DNA of 64,000 nt, taken from NCBI GenBank assembly GCA_038501625.1, contig JAZAYU010000172.1, forward strand, positions 930,001 to 994,000, written 5' to 3'. Position 1 is the first letter of the stretch; each line of letters opens with the position of its first letter. Below the pieces are notes generated by a model. That model saw only the letters and a list, made by a program, of their open reading frames with translations. It did no database searches and was not told the DNA's origin. Source of the DNA: Corbicula japonica (taxonomy: Eukaryota > Mollusca > Bivalvia > Venerida > Cyrenidae). The translations under genes and the position numbers were made by a program. Of the stretch, positions 56,645 to 64,000 are shown piece after piece.

Positions 56645-56990
56645 TTCACAGTAGCACTATTTGTGCAGTGTGGCGGCCGTAAAAAGTCTCCCGGTACATA
56701 AAGTCAGTACTGTTATAAGTAAAAATACTCGGTTACCGATGTCACGCAGTGATGATAACGTATATCAGGGTTATCCGGTCAACTTTTTGGGGTTGCTCCG
56801 TCTAGCTCAGTGCCCAAGGTTATAAAGTGAGCATGGGAACCAGTCTCAAATGTCAAGCATCTGATTGGCTAAAATGGCGACCAGTCGCCATTTCAGCCAA
56901 TCAGATGCTTGAGATTTGAGACTGGTTTCCAATCTCAGCTTTATAACCTTCAGACCAGATCGGAATTGCATGCCTAGGCGGTGTCGCCGT
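56645..56990. repeat. Ancient duplicated segment, copy 2, with MITE B inserted
   Basis: CACAGTAGCACTATTTGTGC, TTATCCGGTCAACTTTTTGG and GGCGGTGTCGCCGTACGG align with copy 1. The MITE at 56811-56955 interrupts the alignment, so copy 1 shows the empty site. Confidence 0.6.
56811..56955. repeat. MITE family B copy 7, near-perfect palindrome
   Basis: CCCAAGGTTATAAAGTGAGC and CTCAGCTTTATAACCTTCAG ends with arms meeting at GCGACCAGTCGCC. Best-preserved copy of the family. Confidence 0.78.
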
Positions 56991-56999
56991 ACGGTACGG

Positions 57000-57755
57000 G
57001 TTCACTCCCCAGAAAGACAATATCATTTTCTAATGATAATGATCTAACAAAACATTTCAAATATTTCCTATTAAACAGAATCAAACCTTACCTAAGATAT
57101 ATCCTTATGTTATTTGTTTTTTGGGAAATTGAAGTTCTCTTTTTTGTATTGTTATATGTTTATCAATATGTATTTATATCGATTTCTCAATCCTTCAACC
57201 GAACTTATAATTTTAGACAAGATCATATTTTAAACGCAAAAGAGAATCAGTATTGGTATGGTTGTGATATAAAACAAACTACAAATATATTGTTACTAGA
57301 TTAAACAGTTTTTCAAAGATGTTATCCCAATAATCTCAAACATCTTGGAACTATTTATAGCGTGTACAGCGAACTGTCTTCAAGAATAAGGATAACTTCC
57401 GTTTGAATTAATCTAATTCTTTCTCTACCTATTTCGATTTTACATATGTCTTTTGAGAAAACGCTCTATTTGCATTTTCAAATAATTTTAATCATGTTCT
57501 TTGTTTCTCATACTGATGTGCTTGGAACTTGATTATCATAGTGTTTTCGTTTGTTTAATTATAATATTGTCAATATATTTTTATGATATCTGATTAAACA
57601 CTTAAGACCTATTTCCTTTCGCCACCAAGGTTTGTTAACTCACTTTTTTCTTTTCGCTTTTGCACCAAGTTTTACCTCCCTCTCATTTAAATGCGTTGTT
57701 AGGAATCGCCATATGAATTTGTTTCGCCACTGACTGTTCTAAAGCGGTAACTCAT
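57000..57755. other. No recognised feature
   Basis: AT-rich DNA upstream of the second sema exon. The 107-codon plus-strand frame (56981-57304) has no domain or splice-site support. Confidence 0.35.
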
Positions 57756-57760
57756 CGGTG

Positions 57761-57866
57761 CCCAAGGTTATAAAGCTGAGCATGGAAACCAGTCTCAAAT
57801 CTCAAGCATCTGATTGGCTGAAATGGCGAATGGTTTCCATGCTCAGCTTTATAACCTTCAGTCCGG
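57761..57866. repeat. MITE family B copy 8, one arm shortened
   Basis: GCCCAAGGTTATAAAGCTGA and CTCAGCTTTATAACCTTCAG ends with the CATCTGATTGGCTGAAATGG arm. Confidence 0.72.
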
Positions 57867-58535
57867 GTTCTCACTTTCGTTAATTGTTTGTGGTGTCTAC
57901 TTTGAAACTGATCATTTTATTACTAATGGTCTTTTCTTCTGTGTCAGGAGGCTATGTCTTTTGGATATGGCCATTCTTTATATGCATATTTCATACAACG
58001 AGAAGGTAACTGTTTAATACTTCAGCAGGGTCTTCGGGAAAGCATATTTGCCACTACTCAGTATGTGTTTAAATCAGGTTCCAACAATTTACAAGTTGCC
58101 AAGGAAGGTGTGTTAAACTTATTAACCCATTTAAAAAATCAGTCAATATTTGAATTATTATGTAGGATGCACTAGCCTCACACTTGCCCCAACGTTCTTA
58201 AAAACAAGTAAAGGTACATTAATTATGTGACCTGTCTATGGGAATGTACGTTAAATTGTATAGCGGCAGTAATTTAACACTGTCATATTTCATGCTTTAT
58301 CATAAAATATAGCTCATACGTCAGAAAGGATGCACAAATAACAGTTGCTCTTGAACATTCAATTGTTTGAATCCGTCTATTTAGATACAGATCGATTTTT
58401 TAGTATTTAACCTTCTTTATAAATCAATACTAAATGACGAGGTATATTTAAAAAAAGGACAGCTTCTGGACAGTGCTTCAATTTTCATCATTTTTATAAT
58501 TTCGTAACTCGAAATTACATTGTGTTAGTTATACA

Positions 58536-59510
58536 ATGAAATATACAAAATACCTAATTGTGTTTAATTTAGTGTTTTGCTTTTCATATGATGTAAAAGT
58601 GCACGAAATGTTTAAATCAAACAATGCTCAACTGAGTTTCATTTTGGTGTCTAAGACGAGTAACATTTATGTGGCTGGAAAATCTGTCATTTACAAATTT
58701 TACAACAACAGCCTGACTACTAATGATCTAGAAACAGAAATTAACACAACCAAAACAGGGACAGAAAGCGACACTATATCGGTATTTTTGCTGTTCGAAA
58801 TAAATAACAATGAGTTCATTTTACGTTGTGACATTGAAAACTGCTTTATACATGACAGTGCTAACTTCACAAAGTTTACTCGCACTGTTCCAAATAAAGG
58901 CGGTAATGTAACGCCGCTTGGTGGTGAGATATCAGCGCAGGTTACACTTGTATCAAGTGAAAGCGAGTTCTTGTATATGTATTCTGCAACATGCAGAAAA
59001 GAAGGTGTAAGCTCCTTCTCTGAGTGGATACTTGATATGAAAGAAGGAATTCTGGATTATAATGACAACAACCCTTCGCAACGATACATTGCATCAAAAA
59101 CCGGTCATATCTTTAAATTTATTTATTCCTTTTATGAAGGCCATAGTGATGGAAACGGGATTGTGTATTTCCTACGGAACACAGATATTCCTGGGGGAGA
59201 AAGTGTGGCATATATAAGCCAGTTGTGTCCAAAAGACCTTTATTTTAGATCATACATTGAGAGCAAAATTGAGTGCAACGGATACATGAAAATTGTGGCG
59301 GGATACCTGATAGATACCCTAAATGGTCAAACTCTTTTAGTTGCCTTTACGGGTGTATTCCCACAATATCCCGGATCAATAGTATGTGTATATTCAATAA
59401 AAACCATCCGGACTCATTTTGACAACGTATTGACAGCTTGTTTCAAAGAGGCTCGTGGTTCTTGGCCTACGTGGATAGACCGTGATGGAGATTCCTGTTC
59501 AACACGCTGG
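58536..59510 (+). CDS. Plexin/semaphorin-type sema-domain protein, first coding exon, copy 2
   Basis: The ATG at 58536 lies in the same ATACAATGAA context as copy 1 and opens a signal peptide (MKYTKYLIVFNLVFCFSYDV). The 325 codons follow copy 1 along their full length: QLSFILVSKTSNIYVAGKSV, NNEFILRCDIENC, LGGEISAQVTLV, SATCRKEG, GIVYFLRNTD, VAYISQLC, FRSYIESKIECNGYMKIV, LLVAFTGVFPQYPGSIVC, SWPTWIDRDGDSC. The exon ends CGCTGG|GTAATT, phase 0, exactly like copy 1. It is either the first exon of a second plexin-like gene or an alternative first exon of a shared one. Confidence 0.75.
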
Positions 59511-59687
59511 GTAATTAATGTAATTTTATGAACTGTTCATTAGTACATAACAATCTTTATTGAAAGGTTTATTTCAATTAAACAATAGCTTTAAATATGA
59601 TAAAACAATAAGTCCTGGTCGTTGGCTCTTTGAAGCCAATCGGATTGTTTATTGTTTTGTTTTTGTTGTTTTTTTCCAAATATTTAG

Positions 59688-59875
59688 CTGAAAATTTTCA
59701 AACTCTTTTAGTTGTTTTCACGGGTTTAACACGGCAATATCCAGCATCAATAGTCTTTGCTTATTTAATAAACACCATCCGGACTCATTTTAACAAAGTA
59801 CTGACTGCTTGTTTCGAAGAAGCACGTGGTTCGTGGCCTAATTGGATAGACCGTGTTTCCTGTTCGAAACCCGAG
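59688..59875 (+). pseudogene. Partial sema-exon duplicate (copy 3)
   Basis: From ENFQTLLVVFTGLTRQYPAS to SWPNWIDRVSCSKPE it repeats the last 62 codons of copy 2, again followed by a phase-0 GTAATT donor. A polypyrimidine tract and TTTAG immediately precede it, so it could look like an internal exon, but that acceptor would be phase 1, incompatible with the phase-0 donors upstream. The cysteine of VFAY (VCVY in copy 2) is lost. Probably a by-product of tandem duplication. Confidence 0.6.
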
Positions 59876-60330
59876 GTAATTAAATATAAATTTATAAAAC
59901 TGCGCATTAATTCATAGCGATCTTTATTAAAAGTTTGTACTTCAATTAAACAATAGCTTTAAATATGATTGAACAGTAAGTTCTGGTTGTTGGCTTTTTT
60001 TAAGCTAATCGGTTTGTTTATTGTTTTTCCCGAATATTTAGTGAAGAAATGGTTCCTGTTTTATAAACACGGTAGGGTTATTTAATGGTTAGCATTTAGT
60101 TAAAACTGCACGAAACAAAATTTCTATACGGTCAGCTTACTCTCATTAAATATTCTTTTTGATTAGGCAATTACTCTCAGTAGAAGAAAAACGATTATCT
60201 TCCTTAATTTGATTGTTGGTCCGCTTAGTCTCAATCATTCAGACGCTCTGATTTCGCAAAGGCGAAAAGTACGTCTGAAGACATTGTTCTTTAAGATACC
60301 AGGCACTTCAAAACGAGGCTCGTAATTAGG

Positions 60331-63030
60331 GTTACGGGAATGTTCGTGCCAAAGACTGTTCGTGCCGAGACTTCGTCCCAAACGTGATTTTTTACTGGGA
60401 CTGTTCGTCCGGGACGTTTCGTCCCAATATATATTAAAGAGTAAAATAGCAAATTGGGACGATTGTAATAATTATGCATTTGTCCCGATATCTATTTAAA
60501 AGAAAACTGTCAAATTAAATTATATTTATTTTACAATGCATACATATTTTTTACATTTTAATATTAAAAAACGAACGAGGTTCTAAAAGGTATTATAAAA
60601 TTTATACATAATTATTTTACGACAAAAGCTACACAAAATGAACGACTACATTTTTACAGTTTTACTGTTAACCGACACCGTAATAAGCACTTTCTTTTAT
60701 AAATTTGTGATATTTTTATTTACAATATAAAAACATATTTCAATAAACTTCTGTTCTGACGTCCGGGCAGTCTTTGGGAAAGGTACATTCTCTTAGAATA
60801 GTTTGTTCCCAACAAAGTTATTTTATGATTTCCTGTGAATCCTGTATTTGGTTGTGGAATTGGAATTCTTTCAACTGTTCCTCTTGTTATGATGTTGTGT
60901 CTTTAATAATCCTGAAAATATTGTCACGAGCGCTCAAATGACCTCCAGCTTTTCGTTATCCTGAAAAATATTAACTCATCCGCAGCATTTATGTAAACCA
61001 AATTGATAATATGCTGAAGTACATTTAAACATTATCTTAAAAAGGACTTGAACATAAACGTAGTTAAGAAAATTGAGTTCCACTAAAATAAGGAGAAATG
61101 AAAATGGTTTCAACAGTAAAACGCACGAAATTTTTTGTCATAAATGTAATTGCATCAACTGTATGTGTGTATCAGATTCCAATATCTAAATCTTTTAATT
61201 CTTTTTGTAATTGAATAATTTATAAATCTCCATAGCAAAGCTTTTTATTTATGAACGTACACTACCATTTAGTAAGATCATTTAAATCATGTGAGAACTG
61301 GATGTTTAAAATGGATTCCCGTATTTCTAGAAACAAAAATTTACGGTACAGTGTTTAAAGTTGCGTTTCTAATTTCGTGTTTAAAGAAACCGCGTTTCTA
61401 ATTTTTTAAGTATTGGTGTTCTTACGGAACTTTGTGTAAAACACATTTCACAATACTACTTTTTTATTTATCAAACTTTATTTGAAATAAATTTTAATAA
61501 ATATCTTTTATAAAAAATGAACTTACCGGTCTGGCAGGTACTGTGTTGCCTACGCCCGCAACTATCACATGAAATAGCGTGCTGACAGGGTCTAATATGA
61601 TTGTGGCATTTCAAACTCGGAAAAAATACCATCTTCAGAGTTCGTAAGTTAATCGCTTTAGAATAAATGATCGAATGAAATAAAAAAATATTTTCCACGT
61701 TTTTAAACTTCTGAAAAGTTAGCGATCAGCTGAAGATAAAAATATCGGAAATGTCGCCGCGGTATACCTAATCTGGTTCTTCCGACAGCGATACTCCCCG
61801 TTGCTAATGAGCATATGATGTTAATTTGTCAAAACTCTGTTATATCTCTGTTATGATTATCTAATCTGATAACTAATTTATGTAATTAGTTAGACGTAAG
61901 CCCGTCATTATAGTACTTTTTCTCAATATCTGTGATGTTTTGAAAAAAAAAGACTTTTAAATACTCTTAATGATGCTAAAAATGATTTTTAAATTTAAAA
62001 AAAAAAGTTAAAAACAAAAGACGCAGAAATCGGCGTGTTTTTTGTTCTGCAACTAAGTTTGTGTTAATTTATGCGCATTATTACTGGTGGTGATAATTTT
62101 AGAAACATAACTATGTTCTTTTTGTAGAACGGTAAACTTAATATTTTACATTTTATGATAATAAGAACATCTACAAGTAAATACATGTAATAAATTGATG
62201 ATAATCACTTCGAGATAACTTATAAACAAAGAAGTTAATGGGCACTGAGGTGTCTTCGTTAACAAACATCAGGAAATTATTGCATATATTAAGTCATATT
62301 CAAACCAACTTTAAAAAAATCTTTTATTGGTTCGATTCTCAATATTTTTACCTTTTTAGAAAGCCTTGATATTGTTTAAATAGATGCAAAAGCAATTTAA
62401 GAGTTATTTGTAAAATAAAAAAAAGTTATGGGATACCGCCGTCTGTTTTGTTACAAAAAGAATTTTGATATATCTGTTAAAATAATGAATTTAAGTTAAG
62501 GTATCGCCGAGTTTACTTTACTTTCTCTAATTAACAATATTTATAAACAAAGACGTCGATTTCTTTCCGATTTTAATGTCTGATTTTAAATATCTTAACA
62601 TTTTTGAAAAGCCTAGAGGTTTTATGAAAAGATGCAGAAAAAGATATTTAGAGTTTTCTGTATAAATATATATGTAGTATAAATATTCTTCTAAATTTAC
62701 AGACTGCGAAAGAAAAACGGTTGAATACCGCCAAGACGCAATGAAATGAAGTTTTTTTTCATATACGCTACAAAACATTTTAATACTTATTGTAATCATA
62801 ATAATATCGTCAGTGACAGACTGAAGAGTCAAATATACGGTAAAGAAAATAAAACAAGTCGACATTCTTGAGATTTGATAAGTTTTACAAGTACATCAAA
62901 TCAATTAATTACTTTGGGACGAATAGTCCCGTAAAATGGAACGAAATGTCCCACTTAAAAAATTGGGACGAATCGTCCCGCGCGAAACGTCCTAGTACGA
63001 ACAGTCTTTGGCACGAATAGTCCCGGAACC
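60331..63030. mobile_element. Mutator-like (MULE) element with 9-bp target duplication
   Basis: GTAATTAGG is present at 60322-60330 and 63031-63039. The termini GTTACGGGAATGTTCGTGCC and GGCACGAATAGTCCCGGAAC are inverted and share the following AAAGACTGTTCGT; further in, palindromic GGGACGAATCGTCCC-type blocks recur at both ends. A 9-bp duplication is the Mutator signature. Apart from a zinc-binding exon on the minus strand (61632-61527), about 2.4 kb is non-coding, so the copy is non-autonomous. Confidence 0.75.
61527..61632 (-). pseudogene. Zinc-binding first exon of a MULE-type protein
   Basis: The ATG at 61632 gives MVFFPSLKCHNHIRPCQHAI followed by SCDSCGRRQHSTCQTG, a cysteine/histidine pattern (CxxH...CxxC...HxxC) like the N-terminal zinc domain that precedes MULE transposases in invertebrates. 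It ends GACCG|GTAAGT, an intact splice donor, but no following transposase exon is found in the element. The frame could also extend upstream to 61698. Confidence 0.5.
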
Positions 63031-63469
63031 GTAATTAGGATATTAGTATGGAACGCCGTCTCGTGAGAATGTTTTTTTAGACTGTCACCTTGCCTATCGC
63101 GACACGCACTTTTTAACTCTATTATTGCGCCCACAGGCGTGTTCACGTAAGCTGGGTTCTGCCACGAGATCTGATGAAAATTTAATACAGACGTTGCAAT
63201 CACAATATTTACCTTATTGGAACCTTTGAAATATTTTAAAATGAAATCATTTCAATTAGAAGACCATATTTTTTTCTCTAAATTTAAACCGTTTTTGATC
63301 AAAATTACGTGCGAAATGAAAAACTTTGCCCTACAACCATTTATTTTGTATTTCTTGAGATAACTTCAAAATACTTTTGCATACCCTCATGGCGACCTTA
63401 GAAATAGTTTACAGTGAAATCACTTCGATTAAATTTCATAAAAAATTATATAAATTTCCCAATTACGAG

Positions 63470-64000
63470 AAGACAAAAGGGTTAAGATGATTTAGAACAG
63501 TAAAGAAAAATAGTTAAGTTTGAAAATCCCTAAAATTCTAATCAAACACATAAACGAAGCATCGCATAACAAAAACAATTCAAATTCACACATGATCAAA
63601 ATCATACTGACAATACACTAGATCCTTTAAAACAACTTTTAGTTATGAAGAGAGAAATAAACAATTTTATTTTTGTCATTATTTTCGCAACCATGAAATT
63701 AAAGGTCAAACACTCTTTTACAAATATCTCTTACTATATGCATGTGTTAGACAAGAGGACCTTAGATATTGTTGTTAGTAACTCATTACTCAGGAAGGCA
63801 TTTAAAGGAATTTTAGGGATTTTTAGGCCAAACTATTTGTCTTTACTGTTGTAACTTTTCTTAATGTATAAAAAAAATAAACATATATAAATAACATTGA
63901 TTTATGCAAAGTTTGATGAAACTGCATTTTTTCCGTAAGGGAGATTTTGATATTCTTCCATTTTTATCAATGACTGCACGATGACAAGTGCCATAGGGCC
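63470..64000. mobile_element. Diverged relative of the GGGATTGCCACA MITE, cut by window end
   Basis: GAAAATCCCTAAAATTCTA (63520) and the right part TTATGCAAAGTTTGATGAAACTGCATTTTTTCC with GAGATTTTGATATTCTTCC and TTTTTATCAATGA follow the order of blocks at 22200-22760. The terminus is beyond the window. Confidence 0.45.

Noticed and set aside
57814..58175. Two plus-strand frames upstream of sema exon copy 2
   Set aside because: Overlap a MITE and sequence shared non-codingly with the region before copy 1; no domain.

Overview
The window looks like nuclear DNA of a bivalve mollusc (inference). It is AT-rich, has GT-AG introns, and is packed with nested transposable elements, including several tandem-core families of the type known from bivalves ('pearl'-like). 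No bacterial, organellar or viral gene organisation is visible. Only two host gene loci are recognisable.

(1) Minus strand, 19.5 kb down to 4.75 kb and continuing beyond position 1: the first six coding exons (460 codons, phases all compatible) of an ABCA-subfamily ABC transporter, covering the start codon, the large extracellular loop and the first transmembrane domain. The nucleotide-binding domains are outside the window. Its introns hold a DIRS retrotransposon (1-4604), a 27-bp minisatellite derived from the exon 5 splice donor, and three Helentron-like elements.

(2) Plus strand, 49.2-59.9 kb: two full-length, diverged copies of a plexin/semaphorin-type sema-domain first exon (49156-50151 and 58536-59510), each with signal peptide and the same phase-0 GTAATT donor. 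A third, partial copy (59688-59875) was made by a local tandem duplication. No downstream exon was recognised in the window.

The rest is mobile DNA. A DIRS element carries gag-like, RT/RNase H and tyrosine-recombinase remnants, inverted terminal repeats and an internal complementary region. A 5.3-kb piggyBac-type element (23638-28916) has a decayed transposase. A pogo-type element (41801-45065) ends in a PHD finger. A Tigger-like deletion derivative lies at 53236-54963, and a Mutator-like element with 9-bp target duplication at 60331-63030. Further elements are several TTAA-flanked MITEs (three nested at 20.5-23.3 kb), a tRNA-derived SINE with a 14-bp target duplication, and two dispersed MITE families with about eight copies each.

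The most striking pattern is a set of eight elements (five families by terminal sequence). They share one architecture: a 5' run of T, a family-specific subterminal inverted repeat, a short GTCC/CGTCGG-type microsatellite, a core of 145-175-bp tandem repeats, then the inverted-repeat partner, a terminal hairpin and CTTG/CTAG. I interpret them as Helentron/Helitron-type non-autonomous elements. One of them sits inside the ABCA minisatellite, so its empty site can be read directly.
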